NCBI GenBank assembly: GCA_050296515.1
Contig: JBNKRJ010000003.1
Span: forward strand, 1-64,000
Length of the DNA: 64,000 nt
Direction of reading: 5' to 3'
Source of the DNA: NBLH01 sp050296515
GTDB taxonomy: Bacteria > Bacteroidota > Bacteroidia > Bacteroidales > NBLH01
The translations under genes were made by a program, and so were the position numbers. Positions 17,729 to 26,407 of this stretch are shown one piece after another; the stretch's first letter is position 1; every line of letters begins with the position of its first letter. Below the pieces are notes generated by a model. That model was given only the letters and a program-made list of their open reading frames with translations, ran no database searches and was not told the origin of the DNA.

Positions 17729-18760
17729 ATGGATATTTCTGCTCTAAATGATTGGGAAAAAGAAGTAATTTTAAGCCTGGTATTACTGCCTTGCATTAAA
17801 TACTCGGTGCCCGAACTTGTAGCAATTTTCCAAATTGATAATGAAGAAAAAGTAAGTTTTTTTGACACTATTCACGATTTATCTACAAAAGGTTTTTTAA
17901 TCAGAGAAAGGGATATTTATGGTCTTACCCCGGATGATTGTGAATTGATAAAAGAAAACCACTCCCCATCAGCAGAGCAGTGCCCTACTATTATTAATTA
18001 TTTTTCAAAAAAACTTGAAAACCCAAAATTAGATTACGAGAAAGAGTTTTTACCGATATTTGTTAAATTAGAATCATTACTATCAAATATACAGGGAAAA
18101 AGCTTTCAACTTGCTCAGCTTAGCTATTTACTATCCTCCAACCTAATGAAATTCAAAAGGTTTCAGGATTCATTGAAATACAATGAATTAGCCATTAAGA
18201 TTTCTGAAGCCGTGGATGAGAAACATCCGGTAGTAGCACTATTTTACAGAGACAAAGCATTGATTCACAAATTTTTAGGAAACCCGGAAAAAGCTATTTT
18301 ATACAACCTTAAAGATATTGAAATTCTTGAAAAACATGCCGGAAAGTACGATGATTTGCTGCCCGACTCTTATTTCTCTTTATCGAAAACCTATGAACAA
18401 CAAAAGAACTATGAAAAGGCAATAGAATATAATTTAAAAGCCATTCAGTTTGAAACAAAAAGAAAAAAGAAGCGTAGTTTGAATTTGAGTGGCTTGTATC
18501 ACAACCTGGCTTATTATTACATAAAATTAAACAACCTTAAAAATGCCAGTCTTTTCATAAACAAAGCCGTTGAAACTTTTAACGAAGGAAAAAACAAAAA
18601 CGAGAATCATTACAAAATGCTTGTACGCGATCAAAAAAGGTTTAATTCGCTTTTTGAATTTGAGCAGTTTATTTTGAAGTACAAAAAGGTAATGTTAGCC
18701 TTGGCTGGTGCATTTTTGGTTGCATTGGTATGGGCAATTATTAATCTTTTAAGCAAGTAA
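17729..18760 (+). CDS. TPR protein with C-terminal membrane anchor
   Basis: 343 residues without signal peptide. The first 100 residues look like a winged-helix bundle (ELVAIFQID...GFLIRERDIYGLTPDD) as seen before TPRs in signalling ATPases. TPR helices occupy about 150-300 (LAQLSYLLSSNLMKF, YRDKALIHKFLGNPEKA, SYFSLSKTYEQQKNYEKA, GLYHNLAYYYIKLNN). One hydrophobic helix (about 320-340) anchors it to the membrane with the bulk in the cytosol. No enzyme motif. Stands alone and ends in a shared terminator. Function unknown; presumably a scaffold. Confidence 0.7.
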   Translation: MDISALNDWEKEVILSLVLLPCIKYSVPELVAIFQIDNEEKVSFFDTIHDLSTKGFLIRERDIYGLTPDDCELIKENHSPSAEQCPTIINYFSKKLENPKLDYEKEFLPIFVKLESLLSNIQGKSFQLAQLSYLLSSNLMKFKRFQDSLKYNELAIKISEAVDEKHPVVALFYRDKALIHKFLGNPEKAILYNLKDIEILEKHAGKYDDLLPDSYFSLSKTYEQQKNYEKAIEYNLKAIQFETKRKKKRSLNLSGLYHNLAYYYIKLNNLKNASLFINKAVETFNEGKNKNENHYKMLVRDQKRFNSLFEFEQFILKYKKVMLALAGAFLVALVWAIINLLSK

Positions 18761-18761
18761 A

Positions 18762-18784
18762 AAGCACGCCAGAAAAGCGTGCTT
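18762..18784. terminator. Bidirectional terminator between convergent genes
   Basis: AAGCACGC (18762-18769) pairs exactly with GCGTGCTT (18777-18784), loop of 7. It lies between the stops of the convergent genes ending at 18760 and 18793, with A-tract on one side and T-rich DNA on the other. Confidence 0.85.
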
Positions 18785-18792
18785 CTATTATA

Positions 18793-19218
18793 TCAGTTAT
18801 TCATATACTCACTTTTGGTTCTGTCTTCAAGGTAGAACACATCATAAAGTATTTCATCTTTATCATGCTTGCCAATTTTAAGTAGCTTGCCAATTTTTCG
18901 TCCAACTTTTGAGCCTTTCTTATGAATCTCTGTTTTCTTCAGAATCTCAAACTCTTTTTTTTCATCCTTAAGAAGCATAACATCCATATCAATATCTGCA
19001 ATTGAATCTGCGGTGAACACAATTCTTATGTGCTGCTCTTCTTTATATGGCAAATCATCATAAAATACTTCCTTTATAGGAATTACATTTTCTACTTCGC
19101 CATTAAAAATAATCTTGAATTTGGCCTCGTCAAGCAATGTGTAAATTTTAATGCTGGCCTGGCTAAATACAGTAATTGAAAACAGACTGAATATTACTAA
19201 AACAACTATCTTTTTCAT
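18793..19218 (-). CDS. Small secreted protein, unknown function
   Basis: 141 residues with a signal peptide (MKKIVVLVIFSLFSITVFSQ). The mature part is beta-rich in its first half and lysine-rich in the second, where a GSKVGRKIGKLLKIGKHD segment may form a basic helix. I recognise no domain. It is the first minus-strand gene right of a bidirectional terminator and 103 bases from the next secreted gene, possibly co-expressed with it. Confidence 0.7.
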   Translation of the reverse strand: MKKIVVLVIFSLFSITVFSQASIKIYTLLDEAKFKIIFNGEVENVIPIKEVFYDDLPYKEEQHIRIVFTADSIADIDMDVMLLKDEKKEFEILKKTEIHKKGSKVGRKIGKLLKIGKHDKDEILYDVFYLEDRTKSEYMNN

Positions 19219-19320
19219 AAACTTAATTTTATGGTTCTATACAATTTTTAAATATTTTTTAAAATCTTTGAGATGGTGTATTCAATGTACTCACATCTTC
19301 CTATCTAAAATACAAAGATA

Positions 19321-20193
19321 CTAAAAGCTTTTTTTAATTGATTTCCCTGCAGGTTCCTCCATATTTCTTAAATCCAGATTAGGTTTTACCACCCAGTAAC
19401 CATCAATGAACCGGATGCCATCCTGCGAAAGATCCGGCCCATAATACATGTATTGTCCTGTAAACTTTTTGTGTGAGGGGGCCAAATGATCATAAACAAT
19501 CATTTTTATCTTTTTATCGTAACGAAGCATCATTTTTACCTGCTTGGCAAACTCAAAAACCAGCCTGTTTTTAACTCCTTGTTCCATTTTAAAAATTGGG
19601 GGCCCCAGAATCAGCTTATTTCCATCAATATAAAAACATTCAACCACTTTTTTATTGGTAAAATTATTGTTTCCATCCCACCCAAGCAGGGTATAATAAG
19701 TATTTTCCCCTGCGGTAGTTGTTTCAACATGGTAATACAAAGCTCCATACCAGTTTTTTTCTGTCAGCTTTTCAAACTCCGGATTCTCAATTTTATCCGA
19801 AGCATCTGTCAGTTTAAAAAGCTTCAGTTTTTTGCCTTTTTTATCCACTTGTTGAATATAGGCAAAATACTCATACTCACCACTTTGCTTTGGAAAGTTC
19901 CAACTTATTACCCTCACAAGACTATCAGCAGCATACAGTTTCGACACATTTTTCAAGCTGTCAAACTTGTATTCAAACGATTCTTTTTTAGCAAGAGCAG
20001 CATCGAAAAAATTAATAATTTCATCATTAACCCTTTGTCTTGTTTCATCATTCTTCGCTATAATCAACTGCTGAAACGCAAATTGGATACTATCTTCGTA
20101 CTGCTTAATTGAGGTTTTTTCCTGTGAGAAAATTGTCCCAAAACACAAAACAATAATTAGATTTGAAATCAGGAAACGTAACTGACTATTCAT
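19321..20193 (-). CDS. Secreted protein, unknown function
   Basis: 290 residues. Signal peptide to about residue 23 (IVLCFGTIFSQ). Helical N-terminal part (about 28-90), then a strand-rich part with YYHVETTTAGENTYYTLLGWDGNNN and VYDHLAPSHKKFTGQYMYYGPDLSQDG. The conserved-looking LLGWDGN and YYGPDLS pieces are the sort seen in uncharacterised Bacteroidota envelope proteins. No catalytic motif is visible. It precedes the 141-residue secreted gene in the same direction. Confidence 0.7.
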   Translation of the reverse strand: MNSQLRFLISNLIIVLCFGTIFSQEKTSIKQYEDSIQFAFQQLIIAKNDETRQRVNDEIINFFDAALAKKESFEYKFDSLKNVSKLYAADSLVRVISWNFPKQSGEYEYFAYIQQVDKKGKKLKLFKLTDASDKIENPEFEKLTEKNWYGALYYHVETTTAGENTYYTLLGWDGNNNFTNKKVVECFYIDGNKLILGPPIFKMEQGVKNRLVFEFAKQVKMMLRYDKKIKMIVYDHLAPSHKKFTGQYMYYGPDLSQDGIRFIDGYWVVKPNLDLRNMEEPAGKSIKKSF

Positions 20194-20660
20194 TTCTTTT
20201 GCTTTTAATTTTAGTTAAAACGAATTGATGTAAACATAAGTATACTTTTATTGTTAAAAGTTTTTAACAGCAGCTCTAAACGACTCAATTACTGCTAAAG
20301 TTAAATCTAGTATAATACTTATAATCAACCAGGTAACAACACCTGGTTTGGGCACCTGTCAGGTGTTGTCACCTGACAAATTAATCCTGGCACAACACCA
20401 GGGTAAAACATTATCAAATTCGTCTGCAATTCCTTTTACAACTTATACAGAATGATTATCATGTAACAGTAAATAAATTTCCTTAACATACTAATTCTTC
20501 GGCATTACACCAAAGCCTCTTTTATTATCTTGATAGCGGTTTGGTATTATATCATTTTTGCTAAATAAAATTACCTGAAGCTTTATGACCAAAGTAAAGA
20601 AAGAACCAATGCTTATAACTATTGTCCACTTCCGGCTTCTAACTTCTGTCTTCCAACTTT
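20194..20660. other. Intergenic region with palindromes
   Basis: No gene seen. It holds the palindrome cluster at 20330-20405 and, near 20627-20665, a run of CTTCC/CTTCT words (CTTCCGGCTTCTAACTTCTG and CTTCCAACTT), a simple-sequence look common between Bacteroidota genes. Confidence 0.5.
20330..20405. repeat. Cluster of CACCTG palindromes
   Basis: CACCTG-T-CAGGTG (20353-20365) is a perfect 6-bp stem. It is surrounded by further copies of ACCTGG/CCAGGT and ACAACACC/GGTGTTGT words in both orientations (from about 20330 to 20401). The core CCTGTCAGG is the reverse complement of CCTGACAGG found at 55097, 55144 and 59656. Confidence 0.6.
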
Positions 20661-21368
20661 CTACTCTTTACTAATTTTGCTAAGCAACGATTTTACTTCC
20701 TCAATAGCTGCTTTTGAGCTCATTGAGTTATTAGTGTTTTTGAATTGTTGGTTAATTTCTACCAGACAATTACGCACTTCTTCACTAATTTCATATTCAG
20801 TATAAACGTCGTTTATTTCTTCTTTCATCAATTCAAGATGAGTGGTTTCTTCAACATGGCTGGGCAAATTTTCAGGATCATCCCTCATTTGTTCAATCCT
20901 TTTACTATGTTTTTCAAGTGCCTGCAACTTTGATTGAGCCATTGTTTCATCATCCTTTTTCTTTTTGATTAATAGCATCTTCTCTTTTGAGGCCTGGTAT
21001 TTTTGGATCAACCCTTCGTAAAGTTGAATTTTCGCCTTTCGCAATTCAATTTCATACAGGTACCCTTGTACCACTTCATCACATTTCTCTAAAACCAGCC
21101 TGTCAATCGATTTATTTTCTTCAAGCGAACGGATTTCCTGATACATCTCCAATTCCTCATACCAAAACCGTTGTGGAACTTCAAAAGAATCCCTGATAGC
21201 TTCAATGGCCCAATTTCTTATCTGGTCATTTTCATCGCCAGCCTTTTTTATTTCAGATGTGCAGTTACTAATAGATGCCTCAAGTTTTAAAAGAATGTCC
21301 TCCTCCCTGGAGATGTGCTCATTATCAACAGGTTTCTTCGACTTAAAAATTTTCTTAATCCAGCTCAT
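20661..21368 (-). CDS. Coiled-coil protein, unknown function
   Basis: 235 residues, no signal peptide, no membrane helix. Starts MSWIKKIFKSKKP, a short amphipathic helix that could touch the membrane, and continues as charged helices to about 200 (IRSLEENKSIDRLVLEKCDEV; KEKMLLIKKKKDDETMAQSKLQALEKHSKR). The overall look recalls PspA/IM30-like coiled coils, but the family signature is not visible, so this is only an analogy. It stands alone on the minus strand near the TerB/DnaJ gene. Confidence 0.65.
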   Translation of the reverse strand: MSWIKKIFKSKKPVDNEHISREEDILLKLEASISNCTSEIKKAGDENDQIRNWAIEAIRDSFEVPQRFWYEELEMYQEIRSLEENKSIDRLVLEKCDEVVQGYLYEIELRKAKIQLYEGLIQKYQASKEKMLLIKKKKDDETMAQSKLQALEKHSKRIEQMRDDPENLPSHVEETTHLELMKEEINDVYTEYEISEEVRNCLVEINQQFKNTNNSMSSKAAIEEVKSLLSKISKE

Positions 21369-21588
21369 TTTACAGAAATTGGTGTATTAATGTATTAGAC
21401 ATTAGCCTGTCGGAATATCCGAGCTTTTGAACTAACCTTGCTATCTAATTTTACAGTGTCATGTCAAGTGTCAACTTTCAGGTAAGTCATTAGACATTAG
21501 TCAATGGTCATTAATTAACAAACTGACTATCAACCAACTAGTGTAAAAATCTAACAACCAATGATTTAATGACCAATGACCTAAATTC

Positions 21589-22455
21589 TTACTTAATCCC
21601 CCTGAGTTTCTTTATTTTCTCATAAGCTTCATTTACTTCCTGCACTCTCTCCATAATTTCTTTTCTATACTGTTCACTTTTATCCATTGCTCTGTCAGGA
21701 TGGTATTTCTTCACTAACTCTCTGTAAGCTTTTTTTATTTCATCATTACTTGCATTGTATTCAATTCCTAAAATAAAGTAAGGGTCATTAGCCTGGGCAA
21801 AAAACTGTTGAAAAAATCGGTTTCCAGTACTACTTCTCTGCTGTTGTTCTCTTTGATAATATTCGTACGCCTCTCCAGACTCATCCTTATTAATTACTTT
21901 GGATTTAATAAAATGGAAACGATTCTTTCCAATGCGCAGATACTTGCCTATTTTTAACAAAACATCTTCTTCAACTTGCGAATACACGCCATCTGAAGCA
22001 GCCATAGCAAATAGCTGAAACATAATTGTTACCCGGTAAGTGGATTTCATTTTAACAAGGGGCTTGCAAATCTGAAGAATGCTTTCTTCAATCTCAGGTT
22101 TGGATTTAATGAATAACTCAGTAGCTCGCCCAATGTCTTCACCAAACTCTTTACCAATATAATTCTTGAGCTTATTCTGCTCATTTTCAGACACGTTACC
22201 ATCTGCTGTAAAAATCTTAATTGATAATTTCACAAAGGCAACACCAACAGGTCCGGCAGCCAGGTATATCTTAAAACCAGGGTTAACAAATTCAAACAGC
22301 ACCCTGGGACCAACAGAAATACCTAAAACGTAAAACAATATCATTAGCATAATGGTCCCTTCACCCCCAAGTGAAAGTATTACTCCAATGATAACCGCTA
22401 TAATAATTCCTGCAGCACCAATCAGTATTTTTGTACCGTTGTAATAAGTATTCAA
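21589..22455 (-). CDS. Membrane protein with TerB-like and J domains (DjlA-like)
   Basis: 288 residues. Two or three hydrophobic segments lie in the first 75 residues. A TerB/DjlA-type helical domain follows at about 78-190 (IFTADGNVSENEQNKL and MAASDGVYSQVEEDVLLKI, each with the acidic turn D-G typical of TerB). A C-terminal J domain occupies about 222-288 with the HPD motif in KKYHPDRA. This is the layout of DjlA, a membrane co-chaperone that stimulates DnaK at the inner membrane, though the DjlA membrane segment is usually a single helix. The gene lies 29 bases after the aldehyde dehydrogenase stop, so the two are probably co-transcribed. Confidence 0.85.
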   Translation of the reverse strand: MNTYYNGTKILIGAAGIIIAVIIGVILSLGGEGTIMLMILFYVLGISVGPRVLFEFVNPGFKIYLAAGPVGVAFVKLSIKIFTADGNVSENEQNKLKNYIGKEFGEDIGRATELFIKSKPEIEESILQICKPLVKMKSTYRVTIMFQLFAMAASDGVYSQVEEDVLLKIGKYLRIGKNRFHFIKSKVINKDESGEAYEYYQREQQQRSSTGNRFFQQFFAQANDPYFILGIEYNASNDEIKKAYRELVKKYHPDRAMDKSEQYRKEIMERVQEVNEAYEKIKKLRGIK

Positions 22456-22484
22456 TTGACCTTGAATTATTAAAAACTATAAAA

Positions 22485-23903
22485 CTAGTAGTTTTTCACC
22501 AATAAACGAGGCTCCATCATTTCATGAATTGAATATTTTAGACCTTCGCGACCAAAACCAGAGTTTTTAACTCCACCGTATGGCATATGATCAACCCTGA
22601 AAGTGGGAACATCATTAATAACAACCCCTCCAACTTCAAGATTATCAAAGGCATAATCCATTTCATTGATTTTATTCGTAAAAACTCCGGCCTGCAATCC
22701 ATATTCCGAATTATTGACTTCTTCAATCACATCTTTGTAATTCCCGAATTTTTCCAATGTAACCACAGGTCCAAATATCTCAAAAGAGCAAACCTTCATT
22801 TGTGGTTTTGATTCAGTAATAACAGTTGGTTCGAAATACCCACCAGATCTTTTACCTCCACAAAGCACTTTTGCTCCATCATTCACCGCCTCATTCACCC
22901 ACGATTCAACTCTTATGGCATTATCCTCATCAATCATGCTTGAGATTTCTGTTGCATCTTCAAGTGGATTACCAGCTTTTAGGTTCTTTACTTTTTCAAC
23001 AAATACTTTTGAAAAAACTTCGAAGATGGAAGCTTGAACGTAAATTCGCTGCACATGAATGCAAACTTGTCCTGAATAGGCAAAAGCACCCATTAAAATC
23101 CGATCCATTGCTTTGTTGAAATCTGCACTTTCGCAAACAACAACCCCGGCATTGCCTCCCAGTTCAAGGGCAACTTTCTTTTTACCGGCTGCAGTTTTCA
23201 TTTGCCAGCCTACTTCAGGAGAGCCTGTAAAACTCAGCATTTTTATTCGTTCATCTGTTACCAGGTTGTTTCCAGCTTCTCTGTCTGTTGGTAAAATAGA
23301 AATAGCACCTTTTGGCAGACTTGTTTTGTCAATAATTTTGGCTAATTCCAACACCGAAAGAGGTGTAGAACGAGCTGGTTTTAAAATAATTGGGTTGCCT
23401 GCTGCAATTGCCGGAGCTATTTTATGAACTGCTAAATTCAACGGAAAGTTAAAAGGTGCAATTCCTGCGACAAGGCCAATCGGAAAATATTTAACAAGGC
23501 CCTCTTTGCCTTGTCCTGCTGGTGTCCAGTCAAGTGAAAAATATTCTTTAGGAAGTCGTTTTGCCTCTTCCGCAGCCACCAAAAAAGTTTGTGCAGCCCG
23601 TCCAATTTCACCCAAAGCATAACGCATCGGCTTCCCTGATTCCTGACTTAAAACACTGGCGAGCCTGTTTTTGTCCTGTAAAATTGCCTCGGTAATCTCT
23701 TTCAGTATTTCATATTTTTGCCATGGAGCAAGTTGTTTCATGGTTTTCTCGGCCTGCTTCCCTTTTTCAATGGCAATATTTAATAATTCATTGTTGGCAA
23801 GGTAGGTTTCTGCAAAAACATTATTTGTATATGGATTGGTCACTTGTAGTTTATTATCAGTTGTAGTAAATTCACCAGCTAAATATATCTTGTAGTTTTC
23901 CAT
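22485..23903 (-). CDS. Aldehyde dehydrogenase family protein
   Basis: 472 residues, normal for the NAD(P)-dependent ALDH superfamily. Visible are the FNFPLNLAVHKIAPAIAAGN cofactor strand, FTGSPEVGW, the general base Glu247 in ALELGGNAG, the catalytic Cys281 in YSGQVCIHVQ and EIFGPVVTLEKF near the C-terminus. The closest styles are lactaldehyde, phosphonoacetaldehyde or non-phosphorylating glyceraldehyde-3-phosphate dehydrogenases; sequence alone does not decide. It is cytosolic. It sits just upstream of the DjlA-like gene on the same strand. Confidence 0.88.
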   Translation of the reverse strand: MENYKIYLAGEFTTTDNKLQVTNPYTNNVFAETYLANNELLNIAIEKGKQAEKTMKQLAPWQKYEILKEITEAILQDKNRLASVLSQESGKPMRYALGEIGRAAQTFLVAAEEAKRLPKEYFSLDWTPAGQGKEGLVKYFPIGLVAGIAPFNFPLNLAVHKIAPAIAAGNPIILKPARSTPLSVLELAKIIDKTSLPKGAISILPTDREAGNNLVTDERIKMLSFTGSPEVGWQMKTAAGKKKVALELGGNAGVVVCESADFNKAMDRILMGAFAYSGQVCIHVQRIYVQASIFEVFSKVFVEKVKNLKAGNPLEDATEISSMIDEDNAIRVESWVNEAVNDGAKVLCGGKRSGGYFEPTVITESKPQMKVCSFEIFGPVVTLEKFGNYKDVIEEVNNSEYGLQAGVFTNKINEMDYAFDNLEVGGVVINDVPTFRVDHMPYGGVKNSGFGREGLKYSIHEMMEPRLLVKNY

Positions 23904-24239
23904 AATGTAGGTTGATAATTATTATTTAAACAAAATTAATCTTATTTTGGGCTTCAGACAATTCCTTTTTTATACCAAACCGCTGTTAGTAGTAAGTTTG
24001 CTTCACAAGCTTGCAAACCAAAATTGACAGTCGATCGGCATATACAAAGCCATTTTAAAATTTCAATTTACAATATTTCAAACTGGTTTAGTATATTATT
24101 TGAAAACTCCTGTTTTCTTTATAAATTGCTTTTGCTAAGCTTGAAATATGAAGACGAAAGATAGGAAGTATTAAAAGCTGGTTTAAAGAATTTTAAGTAT
24201 TGGCATTCATAAAACAATTTTGTAAAAATTTAGTCTATC
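23904..24239. other. Divergent intergenic region, no element recognised
   Basis: 336 bases between the ALDH gene and the repeat-protein gene, which read away from each other. It must hold both promoters. I saw no confident -7 box, repeat or RNA. Confidence 0.4.
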
Positions 24240-24827
24240 ATGAACAAGTTTTATCTGTTATTTAGTCTGACGCTCTTTTCTTTTACCGAAATCAATGCCC
24301 AAACCATCCTAAAACTAAACACCACGCTTTACAACGGGCGAAAACAAGCAGTAGAGTGCAAAGAAGGAACAGTGGCAAGTACAAATACAGATGGGATTTT
24401 ATTATCTGCTACTTTAAGCAAAGACCAAACATTTTACAATGGGAAAAACGCTCCTGTGAATTGCTTAAAAGATTTTCCGGTTATTTTTAATTTCAGGGGG
24501 GATCTTGTTAGCGGAACATTGGCATCAACCCAGAAGTTTTACAATGGCAAAAATGTGGTTGTTCATTGCCTTGAGCACACACAGGTTAGTTTTTTCGATT
24601 CAGGCAGGTTAGAATCAGCTATTCTTTCCGAAGGAAAGACATATTACAATGGAAGAAATGCAGAAGTTCATTGCGTGAACAACAGAAGAATCGTTTTTTA
24701 CGAAAATGGCACCGTTCAATCTGCCTTTTTAAGTGCACCACAGACTTTTTTCAACTCAAAAAATCAAGCTGTCCACTTTAATAAAGGCAGCATGGTGTAT
24801 TTCAGCGAGTTGGGGTATGTGAATTAA
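24240..24827 (+). CDS. Secreted protein with 35-residue tandem repeats
   Basis: 195 residues. Signal peptide MNKFYLLFSLTLFSFTEINAQ, then almost nothing but repeats: four full units of exactly 35 residues plus a partial fifth, starting at LYNGRK, FYNGKN (twice), YYNGRN and FFNSKN. Within each unit the pattern is (F/Y)YNGkNxxVxC, a turn, a strand ending FxxxGxLxSAxLS, then a linker. The second conserved Cys position (ending the NxxVxC step) is kept in four units and lost in the last. This beta-hairpin rhythm resembles MORN or YwqK repeats without being identical. No family recognised. It stands alone. Confidence 0.75.
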   Translation: MNKFYLLFSLTLFSFTEINAQTILKLNTTLYNGRKQAVECKEGTVASTNTDGILLSATLSKDQTFYNGKNAPVNCLKDFPVIFNFRGDLVSGTLASTQKFYNGKNVVVHCLEHTQVSFFDSGRLESAILSEGKTYYNGRNAEVHCVNNRRIVFYENGTVQSAFLSAPQTFFNSKNQAVHFNKGSMVYFSELGYVN

Positions 24828-24898
24828 TTAAAACATTGATTAACTGAATATTCAGATTAAATTCTCATTAAAGCAATCACATTATTTTGCATTAAAAA

Positions 24899-24917
24899 CA
24901 GCTCGAAGTTCGAGCTG
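24899..24917. repeat. Perfect palindrome CAGCTCGAA-G-TTCGAGCTG
   Basis: 9-bp stem with a single central base in AT-rich DNA, 71 bases after the repeat-protein stop. There is no T-run after it, so it is not a standard terminator. It could be a protein-binding site. Confidence 0.5.
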
Positions 24918-25040
24918 GAAGTTGGAAAAATAATATCCACAACCTAACTTCTTCCTACTTCAAATTACTCGCTTTGTTCCTAAAATATTTATTACGCTCT
25001 ATTTTTAGCAACATCATTTCTACTTAATTCAAAAAACCGC

Positions 25041-25048
25041 TACTTTTG
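25041..25048 (+). promoter_or_regulatory. Putative -7 box upstream of coaBC
   Basis: TACTTTTG fits TANNTTTG exactly. The -33 region is not clear. A transcript from here would carry a leader of about 150 bases containing the element at 25083-25166. Confidence 0.4.
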
Positions 25049-25082
25049 AACTTTATGTAAGAATGAAGAGAAATGAAACAAG

Positions 25083-25166
25083 CATGATTAAAACAACTAA
25101 ACGAAGTGTTCTCACGAGCTTGCGAGTAATCATTAAACACACACGAGAATGATTATTTTAATCATG
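25083..25166 (+). repeat. Diverged leader repeat, copy C (upstream of coaBC)
   Basis: A perfect 11-bp inverted repeat (25083-25093 with 25156-25166) encloses a segment (about 25094-25157) that resembles 17219-17275 of copy A: AACGAAGTG, then TCT-A-GAG, GCGA-TAATC and AGAA-ATGATTA in the same order. The resemblance is loose, roughly two bases in three. Confidence 0.45.
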
Positions 25167-25207
25167 CGGTTCCATCTGCCCTATTGAAGTAATTTTAAAA
25201 CAAACAG

Positions 25208-26407
25208 ATGAAAGGAAAGCATATTCTAATTGGAGTTTCTGCTGGTATTGCTGCCTATAAAACAGCCCATTTAACAAGGCTTTTTGTTACTGCAGGAGCA
25301 GAAGTTAAAATTATAATGACTCCAATGGCCAAGGAGTTTATTACCCCATTAACGTTGGCAACTTTATCAAAAAATCCAATTTTGGTTGATTTTTTTAATC
25401 CTGAAAATGGTGCTTGGAACAGCCACGTTGATATTGGATTGTGGGCAGATGTTATGTTGGTTGCGCCCGCGACAGCAAACACTTTGGCAAAAATGGCCCA
25501 TGGGATTGCTGATAATTTATTACTAACCACTTATCTGTCTGCTAAATGTCCTGTATTTTTTGCACCAACCATGGATTTGGATATGTTCAAACATCCTGCT
25601 ACTCAGCAAAATATCAGAATTTTGAACGAACGTGGAAATTACTGTATTGATGCAGCAAGTGGAGAGTTGGCTAGTGGTTTAATCGGAAAAGGACGAATGG
25701 CTGAGCCAGAAGAAATTTTCAACCACATTGAACTTTTTTTTGCGCCAAAACAGAGTTTTGAAGGAAAGAAAGTAATAGTCACTGCAGGTCCTACCTATGA
25801 AGCAATTGATCCTGTAAGGTTTATTGGAAATTATTCATCGGGTAAAATGGGATATGCATTGGCACATGAACTAAAAAGGCATGGTGCTGAAGTGCTGCTT
25901 ATCAGTGGCCCTGTCAACCTTGAAGCACCTGAAGGTGTAAAATTACTGAAGGTAACAACTGCTGATGAGATGTATAATGCTTGTGTTGAAAATTATCCAA
26001 ATTACGACATTGCGATTATGAATGCGGCTGTGGCAGATTACACCCCATCTGTTAAATTTGATAAAAAGGTAAAGCGAAAAGACAACGACATGAAAATTGA
26101 GCTTAAACCAACACGTGATATTGCTCAAAAACTTGGCGAAATGAAAAGGGAGGATCAGTTCCTGGCAGGCTTTGCATTAGAGACTGATAATGAGATGGAT
26201 AATGCATTTGCAAAAATGAAAAAGAAAAACCTGGATTGCATTATTTTAAACTCACTACAGGATGAAGGCGCAGGCTTTAACTATGATACTAACAAAGTTA
26301 CAGTAATTGATTCGGATAATAATATTACTAAATTTGAGTTAAAAACTAAGCAGGAAATTGCACGCGATATAATCAATGAATTAAACAAACAGTTTCATGA
26401 AGATTAA
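25208..26407 (+). CDS. coaBC: Bifunctional phosphopantothenoylcysteine decarboxylase / phosphopantothenate-cysteine ligase
   Basis: 399 residues, the normal length. The N-terminal flavoprotein half (about 1-190) starts with ILIGVSAGIAAYKTAHLTRLF and includes HVDIGLWADVMLVAPATANTLAKMAHGIADNLL. The C-terminal ligase half starts at about 190 with KKVIVTAGPTYEAIDPVRFIGNYSSGKMG and ends with the DIAQKLG and AGFALETDN motifs. Together they make two consecutive steps of coenzyme A synthesis. Oddly, the decarboxylase motif reads APTMDLDM rather than the PAMN form, and ELASGLIGKGRM has Ser where E. coli has the active Cys (see findings). It is the first gene of coaBC-porD-recN. Confidence 0.95.
   Translation: MKGKHILIGVSAGIAAYKTAHLTRLFVTAGAEVKIIMTPMAKEFITPLTLATLSKNPILVDFFNPENGAWNSHVDIGLWADVMLVAPATANTLAKMAHGIADNLLLTTYLSAKCPVFFAPTMDLDMFKHPATQQNIRILNERGNYCIDAASGELASGLIGKGRMAEPEEIFNHIELFFAPKQSFEGKKVIVTAGPTYEAIDPVRFIGNYSSGKMGYALAHELKRHGAEVLLISGPVNLEAPEGVKLLKVTTADEMYNACVENYPNYDIAIMNAAVADYTPSVKFDKKVKRKDNDMKIELKPTRDIAQKLGEMKREDQFLAGFALETDNEMDNAFAKMKKKNLDCIILNSLQDEGAGFNYDTNKVTVIDSDNNITKFELKTKQEIARDIINELNKQFHED

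Larger units (their letters stand above)
24828..25207. other. Intergenic region with palindrome and diverged leader repeat
   Basis: No coding frame. It contains CAGCTCGAA-G-TTCGAGCTG (24899-24917), a 9-bp stem with one-base loop, a -7 box (TACTTTTG, 25041-25048) and the leader-like element at 25083-25166. The repeat element therefore probably forms part of the coaBC transcript leader. Confidence 0.55.

Noticed and set aside
21505..21575. Inverted repeat TGGTCATTA / TAATGACCA
   Set aside because: Only 9 bp with a 53-base gap in simple-sequence DNA (many ATTAGACATTAG-like words); not distinguishable from chance repetition.
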